Source: an uncultured Eubacteriales bacterium
GTDB taxonomy: Bacteria > Bacillota > Clostridia > Peptostreptococcales > Anaerovoracaceae
Length of the DNA: 64,000 nt
Assembly (NCBI GenBank): GCA_902798745.1
Contig: CADBXM010000011.1
Span: forward strand, 1-64,000
Reading direction: 5' to 3'
A program made the position numbers and the translations under genes. This document shows positions 48,696-58,052 of this stretch, one piece after another (positions within the stretch are counted from its first letter, which is position 1; each line of letters opens with the position of its first letter). The notes beneath the pieces were generated by a model, which was given only the letters and a program-made list of their open reading frames with translations, did no database searches and had not been told where the DNA came from.

Positions 48696-48901
48696 TTGGC
48701 GTAAATCTGAGGAAATCAGTGAATTTACGCCAACAATCAGACGAAACAAGACGAGTCTGAGACCGATCGCAAGTGACGATTGGCGTAAATCGGAGGAAAA
48801 CAGTAAATTTACGCCAACAATCAGACGAAACAAGACGAGTCTGAGACCGATCGCAAGTGGCGATTGGCGTAAATCGGAGGTAAACAGCGGATTTACGCCA
48901 A
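48696..48901. repeat. 84-bp tandem repeat with nested palindromes
   Basis: Two and a half units with an exact 84-bp period (hairpins at 48696-48733, 48780-48817, 48864-48901). Each unit starts with TTGGCGTAAAT and its complement ATTTACGCCAA, and the rest (AATCAGACGAAACAAGACGA and so on) is nearly identical. The unit length is a multiple of three and leaves both strands open, but there is no RBS, so I read it as non-coding. Confidence 0.85.
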
Positions 48902-48946
48902 TATAGTAACTCGAGAAAAACAGATGGGCTTTGTGCGATCGATTAT

Positions 48947-48976
48947 CGCTCCGGCATCAGAACGGGGCGTTTTTTT
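48947..48976 (+). terminator. Terminator downstream of the 84-bp repeats
   Basis: CGCTCCG (48947-48953) pairs with CGGGGCG (48963-48969), followed by TTTTTTT. Confidence 0.75.
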
Positions 48977-49031
48977 GTGATTGGATATTTACAAAAAGCA
49001 ATCATCAACGTCATAATTATTGTGTACGTAA

Positions 49032-49253
49032 GTGGTCAGCACAGAAGACCCTGCGATCGATCTTCACGGCTTGTTCCAGGACGAAGCGATAAAGGTGATC
49101 GACAAAGCATTGAAGAACGCTGACGACAGCACATACCAGATCAAGCTGATCCACGGATACAACCGCGGCACCAGCCTGAAGGATATGATAGTGGTTCGCG
49201 TGCAGCCGGGCGACAACCTGGGGACGACGATACTGGTTTTGAGAGAGCTATAA
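49032..49253 (+). CDS. Smr-domain gene copy 2, chimeric start and internal deletion
   Basis: 73 residues: VSTEDPAID is copied from the nitroreductase 3' end (27 bases with one mismatch), then LHGLFQDEAIKV...LIHGYNRGTSLKDMI, then VVRVQPGDNLGTTILVLREL. A normal Smr has about nine more residues between DMI and the RVQPGDN strand, so this copy also seems to have lost a piece, in frame. The start is a GTG without an SD. It is possibly not functional and lies 4 bp upstream of the giant surface gene. Confidence 0.55.
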   Translation: MVSTEDPAIDLHGLFQDEAIKVIDKALKNADDSTYQIKLIHGYNRGTSLKDMIVVRVQPGDNLGTTILVLREL

Positions 49254-49257
49254 GTCG

Positions 49258-52200
49258 ATGGGTATGAATACTAGAATAAAGCAATTAAAAAATATTGTTG
49301 TTACTTGCCTGCTGGCATTGATTGTTATGTGCTTGTCTTTCGACAGCAGTTTTGCTGCAGTTAATACTTCCAGCTCTTTAAAACTGAGTGATGCGGAACG
49401 AAATGCAACATTCGATCATTATTCCATGGGGGATTGGTTCGATACAACGAATGACAATTACTGCGCAATTCCGGGACTAGTCAACACTCATCTTCGTGTT
49501 CCTGAAAAATCCGGCGGGGTAGAGACAGGCAGGCTCACAGATGGACAAACGGATAAGATGATCCCACAGGGGCTCTGTCTTACCGATGAGTTCATTCTAA
49601 TAACTGCATATTGCGAAGATACTACACTCCCTTCAGTTATTTATGTAATGGACAGGAGCGGTAATTATAAGACTACTATCAGTTTGTACAAATACAGTAA
49701 TAATGGAGAGTTCAGTGAAGCTGAAGGAGATGATCTTAATACCTCGATCTGCTCTTCACATGTAGGTGGCATAGCATTTGATGGCTCTAGAGTATGGGTC
49801 GCTCAGAGTAAAACGGGAAGGATCGATGCAATATCGATCGACAGACTTAGGACAGCTGTTAATGCTGGAGAGGATGCTGTCGGTCTTTCATTCGATACCA
49901 CATATAACTGCGGATACACCGTATCATTCCTCACATGGTATAGAGATAGACTGTGGGTTGGAACTGATAATACTGCTACGAACAGCGTAATACACGGATT
50001 CAAGGTTATATTTGAAAACGACAAGGCCACTCTCGCGGGTAGTGATGCATTTTCAGTTCCTGTGAATGCCAATGGGGCAGCTTTTACAAATGTTGACGGC
50101 AGAGACTGGCTCGTGGTAAATGAGTCAAAAGGTAGAAAAAAACCAAGTGCAATGCACATTTTTGAAGTTGGTATTGGTGATTCGACGGTCAATACTATCG
50201 TCAAAAAAGGAAATATAACTCTTCCTCCAATGGCGGAGGAAATCGAAATTTGCAACGATAGAATATATACACTTTTTGAGTCTGCTGCAAAAAAGTACTA
50301 CGAGGGAACGGATGGCAAAGGTGCTTGCCAGTATCCTATGGATATAATCTGTGAAGGTAATTCCACAAATCTTATCAATATTTTCGGGCAGCTCAATAAT
50401 GATACTCCGGATACTGCAGGAACATTTAACGGGAGTGCTGTTATTGACTATTCATACAAAAATGATAAGGCCGAGCAGATAGAGGATTATAAAGACATTT
50501 CGGCATATTACGATGGTACTGTCGCAAAAAGTTCATTAGACAATTACATCACCTACAAAGACAGCTTGCTTCTCAGAAGTTCTAATATGTCTGATCCCGA
50601 TCCAGAACTCGCAAAGATAGGCGCAGGGCTGGCTGCGAGCGCATATAACCAAAGCAACATAGAGACAGCGTTTAGGCAGATGGGGATGTCTAAAATCAAT
50701 TCATATAACTACTCGAGAGTATCGGACTTCCAGGACAATGATTATGTTGGCTTTATGATTGGAAAGAAGGAAGTGTGCTTTGATGGTAAGAGCACAGTTC
50801 TGTATTTTGTTGCGGTTAGGGGAACACCGTCAAGCGCGGAATGGTACAGCGATTTTAATGTGGGATTAGGTGATGACCATGAAGGCTTTAGACTTGCCGC
50901 AAATGATATTACAACAGCCCTTGAAGATCATTTCTTCGCCAAAGATGGTCATGACCCTTCTACTCGAAAGGTCTTTTTATGCGGGCATAGTCGTGGCGCT
51001 GCTGTTGCGAATCTGGTGGCAGGAGACCTGAGTGATTCAAGTTATAGCTATATAGACAGATCAGGGGTTTTTGCATACACATTCGCATGCCCAAGGGTAA
51101 AAATTGATGCAGCTGCCTATAATAATATTTTCAATTTCAACTATTCCGGTGATTTGATCACACAGGTACCGCTTGAATCATGGGGATTCGGAAGATATGG
51201 AAAAGATATTGTACTTGGCAGTAATAACAATACTGATTCCAGATTTAAGACTGTAACATTGAAAGACTTCGGAGGAGTGGATGATATCACTCAATATGTC
51301 AGGGTACTTGATACTATTCATAGCCCTGCAGATCTTAAAAACATGAAACTTGTCACGGATATCATTGCGTGGGGGCTGGGAAAACGCCCGGTGTCAGAGA
51401 TGCAGTCGATACTGGTTTCAGATGGAATAGAAGAGCCCGAATCTTTATTTAAGACTCTAAGCACAATAGATACAAATGAAGGATTGATAAAATACTTTAT
51501 AAACAAAGCGGAAGATATTAGCTCTTATCAGGAAACTTTAAGGGGACTCATGCGTGTAAAAGCGGAAGTTACAGATGAAAGTTTTACAGAAGAGGACTGG
51601 ATGCGCTGGAAGAGAGACAATGAAGCATACATTGAGCAGATAAGAAAAGAGACATATGTAACAATTTGGGATAAGAGTGATATAGATGAGGCTATCGAAT
51701 TTGTCAGCAATGAGATATTGATTTCCAGCGAAATAGGCGATACGGGCATGGAGTTGCTCAAATTATATTTTTCATCGGATGGAAATGTAACAGATATGGT
51801 CTTCCATGGACATACCTGCGAGAATTATATAACTAAAATCAATGAAAAATATTTTGGCTATCGAGGCTGGGAGAACACTATTACAAAGAAAGTGTCAATA
51901 CCTGAAGGCGTCAGAACGATAGGAGATGGTTGTTTTGAAAATAACGGAGGAATAACTGAGCTTTCGCTCCCTAAAACACTTGAAGTGATACCCGAGAAAG
52001 CGTTTTTCGGATGTCATGAATTGTCATATAACTGGGAGGATCTGCCCGAAGGCCTGACAAGTATAGGCGCTGAAGCGTTTGCTTTCTGCAGTGGAATAAC
52101 TGGAACACTAACGATTCCGGAAGGAGTCACAATTATCGGTGATCGAACTTTCTTGGATTGTAGTGGAATCACCAAACTGGAGATAGGAGATCAGGTTAAA

Positions 52201-55032
52201 AGCGCAGGAAGCAAAGCGTTCTATATTTGCAACGGTATAAAAGAACTGAAACTTCCAATTACTCTTTCTTACGAACATGCTTTGGAAAACGGTACATTTT
52301 CTGGGTGTGGAGAAATCACATCGATAGAGTTCACACTGGGAGACGGTGACGTATCCAGATATGATAGTTCGTATTCCCCTTTGTATTGCGCGCATGATTC
52401 ATTGACTGATCTTGTCCTGCCAGAAGGGTTGAAAGAGATACCTGATGGCATAGCTTCAGATTGTACTAATCTGACGAGTGTGAACATACCTGACAGCGTC
52501 ATAACTATAGGGGACGATGCTTTTAATAATTGCTCATCATGGATCGGAAATGAGCCACTGCCGGCTGGACTTGTTGAAATTGGATATCAGGCATTCCTAA
52601 ATTGCAAAGGACTCAAATTCAACTGGGAGGATCTGCCTAAAGGCCTAACAAGCATAGGTTATTCTGCATTCAAAGATTGCAGTGGCATAACCGGAACGTT
52701 GACGATACCAGAAGGGATCACGGTAATCGAAGGAAGATCGTTTCTTAACTGCAGTGGGATCAGCAAACTGGTAATAGGAGATCAGGTAAAAAGCGTAGGA
52801 TTAAATGCATTTTCCTATTGCAGTGGCATAAGAGAACTGAAACTACCGATAAGTCTTACATATGAGATCGGTTATTATTATATTAACGCTTTTGAAGGCT
52901 GTAATGATATTACAGCGATAGAATACACACTCGGAGACGGCGATGTGTCCGGTTATCATAAATCTCTATCACCAACATATGCTAGTAAAGATAGTTTGAC
53001 GACGCTTATTCTGCCAGAGGGACTGGAGGAGATACCTGCAGAAATAGCTTCAGATTGCACTAATCTGACGAGTGTGAACATACCTGACAGTGTCAAAAAA
53101 ATAGACGACAGCGCTTTCATTAATTGCTCATCATGGATCAGAAATGAGCCACTGCCGGCTTGCCTTGTTGAAATTGGGGACTCGGCTTTTAGCGGCTGCA
53201 CTTCATGGAAACTTGACGATGTTGTATTTCCTGAGACCATGACATCCATTGGATCATTAGCTTTCAATAATGTAAACATTAAAAGAGTGTTGATCCCTGC
53301 AAGCGTAAATGAAATCGGCTCAGATGCTTTTTCCAAGAGCATTTCACTCAAAATCTATGGAGAGAGAGATACCGCTGCGAATACTTATTCTGTGAATAAC
53401 GGTCATGAGTTTGTGCCGATCAATGAGATCAAAATCAGTGGTGCCCCAAAAAAAGCAAAGCCTGGTAGCACCTATAATCTCACAGCAAGAATGCTGACCG
53501 GAATTGATGAGTATACTAAGTCGTTTGACTGGTCGGTAAGCTCCGACAAAACAAGCATCTCGGAAACCGGGCTCCTTACAATAAGCGATGAAGAGGATGC
53601 AGACACGATCACAGTTACTGCAAAACACGGTAAATATACTGCTGATGTCCAGATCGAAATCATAAGAGAAACGGACGAGACAGATATTGAAAATGCAGTA
53701 TTTGATGAAATACCTGATGTCGAGTACACAGGAGAGGTGATAGAACCAGAGGCAAGAATAACTATCAATGGAGTGGTTCTTGAAGCAGGAACTGATTATA
53801 CTGTTGAATTTAGAGATAATGTTGATGCCGGGCAGGCAACGGTCTTCTGCGTAGGTACAGGCAAATACTATGGCATTTGCGAGCACACTTTCAATATTCT
53901 GAAAGCTGAGAATGCATGGACAAAGGAGCTAGCCTGTGATGATGTCAATACCGGAAGCGTTCCAATGCCAATCGCAGCAGCGAAATTTGGTGAGCCAATT
54001 TACACATATAGCGATTCAGTCGATGGTGAGTTCAGCGAAACTGCACCTACAGAAGCGGGCGAATACTATGTCAAGGCAACTGTTGAAGAATGCGACAACT
54101 ATACCGGGATAGAATCATCCGTTGTAAAGTTTAGGATAGTTGAAAACACGTGCGTTGATGGCAGTCATGATTTGATAAAAACAGATGCTGTAGATGCAAC
54201 AGAAACAGAAGCGGGTAATATCGAATACTGGACATGTTCAAAATGTGGGAAGATCTTTAGCGATGCCAACGGAGTATACGAGATTAGCGAATCCGATATT
54301 ATTATTCCTAAACTTGAAGAGCAGCCTGAAGGGCAGAAACCGACGAATCCAGCACCAACCATCGATAAGACGAAGGAGATGGGCGCTGACGGAACGGCTT
54401 TCGGCAAAGGAGCTTCTGCTGAAGCCGCCGAAAAAGCGATAACGAGTCGGAAGAACGACAGCGACCCTAAGGGATCCGTTTTCGCTCCACTGATGTTGCA
54501 GTCGACAAAGCAGGGGAAAACAAATATCTTCCTGACATGGAAGAAGGTTACGGGAGCTAAGACTTATGTCATCTACGGTAATACCTGTGGCAAGTCAGCG
54601 AAGTTCGTGAAGGTAGCCTCGACAACGAAACAAACATACAATGTCAGGAAAATCAATAATAAGGTTCTGAAGAAAGGCAAATACCACAAGTTTATTGTGG
54701 TAGCACTCGACAGAAATAACAAGGTAGCTTCGACATCAAAGGTGATACACGTAGCCACAAAAGGTAAGACAAACCCTACAAAGGTTGTGGTCAGCTCAAA
54801 GGTGAAGAAAAACAAGTTGACCCTGAAGAAAGGCAAGACTTTCAAACTCGCTGGAAAAGCCATAGGCAAGAAAGTTACCACTCACAAGGGTATTCGCTAC
54901 GAGTCATCGAATCCAAAGATCGCAACGGTCAGCAAGAGCGGCGCAGTCAAGGGAATCAAGAAGGGCAAATGTAAAATCTACGCATATGCGCAGAATGGTG
55001 TCTGTAAAACTATTTCTTTGAGGGTGAACTAA
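49258..55032 (+). CDS. Giant secreted lipase/LRR/Ig-fold surface protein
   Basis: 1924 residues. A signal peptide (ending SFAA, near residue 34) is followed by a propeller-like region (about 45-400). A class 3 lipase-like domain has the nucleophile GHSRG near 576-580, preceded by YFVAVRGT. BspA-type LRR repeats run about 860-1390, including a 197-residue tandem duplication. Next come a Big2-like domain, MBG-like units, a zinc-ribbon-like CSKCGKIF segment, an FN3-like domain and a C-terminal Big2 domain (RYESSNPKIATVSKSGAVKG). No LPxTG. An extracellular lipid esterase that also binds surfaces is the best reading. ATG 49258 or 49264; no clear SD. Confidence 0.85.
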   Translation: MGMNTRIKQLKNIVVTCLLALIVMCLSFDSSFAAVNTSSSLKLSDAERNATFDHYSMGDWFDTTNDNYCAIPGLVNTHLRVPEKSGGVETGRLTDGQTDKMIPQGLCLTDEFILITAYCEDTTLPSVIYVMDRSGNYKTTISLYKYSNNGEFSEAEGDDLNTSICSSHVGGIAFDGSRVWVAQSKTGRIDAISIDRLRTAVNAGEDAVGLSFDTTYNCGYTVSFLTWYRDRLWVGTDNTATNSVIHGFKVIFENDKATLAGSDAFSVPVNANGAAFTNVDGRDWLVVNESKGRKKPSAMHIFEVGIGDSTVNTIVKKGNITLPPMAEEIEICNDRIYTLFESAAKKYYEGTDGKGACQYPMDIICEGNSTNLINIFGQLNNDTPDTAGTFNGSAVIDYSYKNDKAEQIEDYKDISAYYDGTVAKSSLDNYITYKDSLLLRSSNMSDPDPELAKIGAGLAASAYNQSNIETAFRQMGMSKINSYNYSRVSDFQDNDYVGFMIGKKEVCFDGKSTVLYFVAVRGTPSSAEWYSDFNVGLGDDHEGFRLAANDITTALEDHFFAKDGHDPSTRKVFLCGHSRGAAVANLVAGDLSDSSYSYIDRSGVFAYTFACPRVKIDAAAYNNIFNFNYSGDLITQVPLESWGFGRYGKDIVLGSNNNTDSRFKTVTLKDFGGVDDITQYVRVLDTIHSPADLKNMKLVTDIIAWGLGKRPVSEMQSILVSDGIEEPESLFKTLSTIDTNEGLIKYFINKAEDISSYQETLRGLMRVKAEVTDESFTEEDWMRWKRDNEAYIEQIRKETYVTIWDKSDIDEAIEFVSNEILISSEIGDTGMELLKLYFSSDGNVTDMVFHGHTCENYITKINEKYFGYRGWENTITKKVSIPEGVRTIGDGCFENNGGITELSLPKTLEVIPEKAFFGCHELSYNWEDLPEGLTSIGAEAFAFCSGITGTLTIPEGVTIIGDRTFLDCSGITKLEIGDQVKSAGSKAFYICNGIKELKLPITLSYEHALENGTFSGCGEITSIEFTLGDGDVSRYDSSYSPLYCAHDSLTDLVLPEGLKEIPDGIASDCTNLTSVNIPDSVITIGDDAFNNCSSWIGNEPLPAGLVEIGYQAFLNCKGLKFNWEDLPKGLTSIGYSAFKDCSGITGTLTIPEGITVIEGRSFLNCSGISKLVIGDQVKSVGLNAFSYCSGIRELKLPISLTYEIGYYYINAFEGCNDITAIEYTLGDGDVSGYHKSLSPTYASKDSLTTLILPEGLEEIPAEIASDCTNLTSVNIPDSVKKIDDSAFINCSSWIRNEPLPACLVEIGDSAFSGCTSWKLDDVVFPETMTSIGSLAFNNVNIKRVLIPASVNEIGSDAFSKSISLKIYGERDTAANTYSVNNGHEFVPINEIKISGAPKKAKPGSTYNLTARMLTGIDEYTKSFDWSVSSDKTSISETGLLTISDEEDADTITVTAKHGKYTADVQIEIIRETDETDIENAVFDEIPDVEYTGEVIEPEARITINGVVLEAGTDYTVEFRDNVDAGQATVFCVGTGKYYGICEHTFNILKAENAWTKELACDDVNTGSVPMPIAAAKFGEPIYTYSDSVDGEFSETAPTEAGEYYVKATVEECDNYTGIESSVVKFRIVENTCVDGSHDLIKTDAVDATETEAGNIEYWTCSKCGKIFSDANGVYEISESDIIIPKLEEQPEGQKPTNPAPTIDKTKEMGADGTAFGKGASAEAAEKAITSRKNDSDPKGSVFAPLMLQSTKQGKTNIFLTWKKVTGAKTYVIYGNTCGKSAKFVKVASTTKQTYNVRKINNKVLKKGKYHKFIVVALDRNNKVASTSKVIHVATKGKTNPTKVVVSSKVKKNKLTLKKGKTFKLAGKAIGKKVTTHKGIRYESSNPKIATVSKSGAVKGIKKGKCKIYAYAQNGVCKTISLRVN
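52031..52621 (+). repeat. 591-bp tandem repeat unit 1 inside the giant LRR gene
   Basis: Starts with ACTGGGAGGATCTGCC and recurs at 52622. It encodes 197 residues of LRR modules. Confidence 0.75.
52622..53212 (+). repeat. 591-bp tandem repeat unit 2 inside the giant LRR gene
   Basis: The second copy, diverged by point changes but colinear, ending with another LPACLVEIGDSAF-type unit parallel to LPAGLVEIGYQAF in unit 1. Confidence 0.7.
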
Positions 55033-55130
55033 GAGTGAGACAGTTGACTGATTCATTAAATCTAATTGAACATCATGAGAGGCTTTTGCCCAAAGTAACT
55101 GATGCATAGTTGAAGACAAATGGGTGATGA

Positions 55131-56462
55131 ATGATGAATAAAGAAAGACAGGAAAGATACATAGAGACTTTCCGCAAGCTCATTCGGATGGAGACTGTAT
55201 CCGATCCTAGCTGCGGCAACAGTCCTGAAGACTTTGAGAACTTCCGCAAGCTTACCTGGGAACTGTTCCCGAATATACGCAAGGCATGCGAATACCGGGA
55301 GTTCGACGGCGCGATGGTCCTCAAATGGAAGGGCGCTGATCAGTCAAAGGAACCGGTGCTTTTCATGAACCACTACGATGTGGTGCCTGCGAAGGCAGAA
55401 GACTGGAAGTATCCTCCGTTCTCTGCGGAGCTCGTTGACGGAAAGATATGGGGCCGCGGCTCACTCGATGACAAGAGCGGATTCTGGGCCATGCTCCAGG
55501 CTGCTGACGAGATGGCTGCTGAAGGCTTCATACCTGCGCGCGACATCTGGTTCGAGATGAACTGTAACGAAGAGACCCACGGCGAAAGCGCTGGCAAAGT
55601 GGCCGACTGGATGTACGATCAGGGCATGCGCTTTGAGATGGTATTCGATGAGGGCGGCGACATAGTCCGCGACCCGATAGGCGGAACAAAGGGCGTTTTC
55701 GCCATGATAGGAGTAGGCGAGAAGAGCATAGTCAACCTCAAGTTCATCGCGAGATCGACCGGAGGCCACTCTTCGGTCCCTGAGAAGAACACTCCGTTGG
55801 CAAGGCTCGGCAAGTTCATGGCATACGTCGACGACCATCAGGTGTTTGATGTTGAGATGCCTCCGGCTGTAGCGGAGATGCTGAGGATCATGGCTCCGTA
55901 CAGCGGGACGACAGGCAAATTGACCGATAAGGCTGACAAGTTGAGAAAACCGCTTGGTTTGCTGATGCCTTTCCTTGGAGCCACCACCGGCGCTATGGTA
56001 GCGACCACGTTAGCCTTCACCATGGCGGGAGGCGGCGAGGCAGTCAACGTGATCCCGGGAGAAGTCTGGGCAGTAGGCGACATGAGATGTTCGCATCATC
56101 AAGGCAGCGAGGGATCGATCGAGGCAATAAAGAAGGTAGCAAAGAAGTATGACATTGAAGTCGAGGTGATCTCCAAAGAACCTGAGTCCGGTCTTGTTGA
56201 CTTCAGAGGCAAAGCGTTCAGACTGGCGGCCGAAGCTGTAAAGGCGACCGTACCGGGCGTTGACGAATGCGCGCCGTACATAATGACAGGCGCTTCGGAT
56301 TCGAGATTTTTCGGAAAGCTTTCCGACCAGTGCATCAGATTCCTGCCGTACACCATCGATGCTGAGCAGTTGGATTCGATCCACGGCGTAAATGAATACG
56401 TCGATATCGATACTCTCGTGCCTGCGGTCGATTATTACAGATACATGTATCAGCACGTTTGA
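55131..56462 (+). CDS. M20-family metallopeptidase
   Basis: A 443-residue protein. The first metal ligands are in FMNHYDVVPA, the bridging Asp in GRGSLDDKSGFWAM, and the catalytic Glu pair in FEMNCNEETHGES. A dimerisation (lid) region is present in the middle (RSTGGHSSVPEKNTPLARLGKFM). This is the ArgE/DapE/carboxypeptidase G2 group, hydrolysing N-acyl amino acids or dipeptides in the cytosol. GGGTGATG precedes the ATG. It forms an operon with the YfcC-like transporter 19 bp downstream. Confidence 0.9.
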   Translation: MMNKERQERYIETFRKLIRMETVSDPSCGNSPEDFENFRKLTWELFPNIRKACEYREFDGAMVLKWKGADQSKEPVLFMNHYDVVPAKAEDWKYPPFSAELVDGKIWGRGSLDDKSGFWAMLQAADEMAAEGFIPARDIWFEMNCNEETHGESAGKVADWMYDQGMRFEMVFDEGGDIVRDPIGGTKGVFAMIGVGEKSIVNLKFIARSTGGHSSVPEKNTPLARLGKFMAYVDDHQVFDVEMPPAVAEMLRIMAPYSGTTGKLTDKADKLRKPLGLLMPFLGATTGAMVATTLAFTMAGGGEAVNVIPGEVWAVGDMRCSHHQGSEGSIEAIKKVAKKYDIEVEVISKEPESGLVDFRGKAFRLAAEAVKATVPGVDECAPYIMTGASDSRFFGKLSDQCIRFLPYTIDAEQLDSIHGVNEYVDIDTLVPAVDYYRYMYQHV

Positions 56463-56481
56463 TCTTGAAAGGAGCTGACAG

Positions 56482-57897
56482 ATGGCAGGCAAGGGCAAGA
56501 GAGACAACAGCGACGGCATCAACATAGGCGCGAGGTCGTTCCTTATAGCCATCGGGATAATCTTCATCCTGATGGTGGCTACTTATGTGCTTACTTTAGT
56601 GATCCCGGGCGGCGAATACGCCAGGGTCGTAGACGAGTCGGGGCACTCGGTCATAGACACGGACGCGGGCTTCCATTATGTGGAAGGGGGCATCCCGTTC
56701 TGGAAGTGGCTGCTTTCACCGTTCCTGGTGCTTGGAGCGGAAGGCTCGGGCACCATAATTGCCGTGCTCATATTCCTGGTCGTAATAGGCGGAGTATTCA
56801 ACTCGCTCACGGCATGCGGCATGATGAACTACATGCTGGGCAAGATAGTCGACAGATTCGGAGACGTCAAGTACAAGCTGATGGCCGTCCTGATCTTTTT
56901 CTTCATGGCGCTCGGCTCTCTGGTCGGGTCGTTTGAGGAAGTCATCCCGATGGCGCCTATAGTCGTGGCGCTCGCATTGGCTCTCGGATGGGACTCGGTG
57001 ACCGGCGTAGGCATGTCGCTTCTGGCGACGGGCTGTGGTTTTGCCGCGGGCATCGCCAATCCGTTCACCATCGGAGTAGCGCAGAGCCTTGCGGGACTTC
57101 CAATGTTCAGCGGCATGTGGCTCAGAGCGCTTTCATTCGTTCTGATATACGCGCTGCTTTTGTGGTTTGTCAGACGACACGCTCTCAGGATAGAGAAGCC
57201 TGCCGGAGAGGTCGCTGCCGGCATAGATTACACTCAGGACGAGCGCATGGACAAGGGGCTCAAAGTCTTTGCCGTCATACTCGGCATAGGCATCGCCATA
57301 GTGCTGAGCTCGGGCTTCATCAAGGCGCTCCAGGACTACACCATGATAATAGTGGCGCTGATGTTCCTTTCAGCGGGGATCGCGTCTGTTCTCATATCCG
57401 GCACCGGCCTTAAGGAACTCGGCAGGACATTCCTGAACGGCATGATCGCCATAGCCCCATCCATACTCATGATACTCATGGCTTCTTCGATCAAGTACAC
57501 CATGGTAGAGGGCAAGATACTCGATACTCTGCTGTTCAGAGCGGCGGGAATGGCGGGAAGCATGTCGAAGGCTGAAGTCGTGCTCTTCATATACGCGATA
57601 TGTCTGGTGATGAACTTCTTCATATCGTCGGGCTCGGCCAAGGCATTCCTGCTCATACCGATAATCGCGCCGCTTGCTCAGTTATTTGGCATCAACATGC
57701 AGCTTGCCATAGTCGCATTCGCGTTCGGCGATGGTTTCAGCAATGTGATATATCCTACGAACGCTGGGCTCCTCATCACGCTCGGGCTGACTGACGTGAG
57801 CTATGGTAAATGGTTCAAATATTCCTGGAAGTTCCAGGCGCTGAACCTCGTCCTTACCTCGGCTATATTGATGTTCGGCCTTGCTGTTGGGTATTAA
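56482..57897 (+). CDS. YfcC-family membrane transporter
   Basis: A 471-residue protein with about 12 membrane segments. NIGARSFLIAIGIIFILMVATYVLTLVIPGGEYAR, FNSLTACGMMNYMLGKIVDRF and SGSAKAFLLIPIIAPLAQLFGI are characteristic of the YfcC/ArsB-like (DcuC-related) family, which includes putative amino-acid or dicarboxylate antiporters. Next to an M20 peptidase it plausibly imports the N-acyl amino acid or dipeptide substrate. AAAGGAGC precedes the ATG. Confidence 0.9.
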   Translation: MAGKGKRDNSDGINIGARSFLIAIGIIFILMVATYVLTLVIPGGEYARVVDESGHSVIDTDAGFHYVEGGIPFWKWLLSPFLVLGAEGSGTIIAVLIFLVVIGGVFNSLTACGMMNYMLGKIVDRFGDVKYKLMAVLIFFFMALGSLVGSFEEVIPMAPIVVALALALGWDSVTGVGMSLLATGCGFAAGIANPFTIGVAQSLAGLPMFSGMWLRALSFVLIYALLLWFVRRHALRIEKPAGEVAAGIDYTQDERMDKGLKVFAVILGIGIAIVLSSGFIKALQDYTMIIVALMFLSAGIASVLISGTGLKELGRTFLNGMIAIAPSILMILMASSIKYTMVEGKILDTLLFRAAGMAGSMSKAEVVLFIYAICLVMNFFISSGSAKAFLLIPIIAPLAQLFGINMQLAIVAFAFGDGFSNVIYPTNAGLLITLGLTDVSYGKWFKYSWKFQALNLVLTSAILMFGLAVGY

Positions 57898-57910
57898 AAG
57901 TTACACCTGT

Positions 57911-57937
57911 GAGGTCAGACCCCAAAAGAAGTTAAAG
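57911..57937 (+). mobile_element. Degenerate IS end fragment
   Basis: TCAGACCCCAAAAGAAGTTAAAG resembles the inverted repeat TGACCCCCAAAAGTTAGAC of the elements at 23770 and 61282. Confidence 0.4.
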
Positions 57938-57942
57938 GGCCA

Positions 57943-57975
57943 GTAATCACCACATCTCAAGGTGGTGATTTTTTT
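57943..57975 (+). terminator. Terminator of the M20/YfcC operon
   Basis: AATCACCAC...GTGGTGATT stem, followed by TTTTT. Confidence 0.85.
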
Positions 57976-57987
57976 GTTAGTAGAAAG

Positions 57988-58022
57988 AGGCTATTGCATT
58001 TGAATTTAGTGCAACAGCCTCT
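57988..58022 (-). terminator. Hairpin after the PepSY lipoprotein gene
   Basis: AGAGGCTATTGCA pairs with TGCAACAGCCTCT with one mismatch. On the minus strand it is followed by CTTTCT, a weak T-tract. Confidence 0.55.
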
Positions 58023-58052
58023 TACTGTATTATAGCCTTGTCAGTTCAGCGA

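Noticed and set aside
48696..48901. CRISPR array
   Set aside because: The entire 84-bp unit is conserved, with no variable spacers, and no cas genes are near.
48664..48906. 80-codon frame through the 84-bp repeats
   Set aside because: Start would be a TTG without an SD, the opposite strand is equally open, and the palindromes explain the conservation better. A repeat protein cannot be fully excluded.
48696..48976. Type III toxin-antitoxin RNA repeats
   Set aside because: A repeat array plus terminator is present, but no ToxN-like gene follows and the unit is longer than usual.
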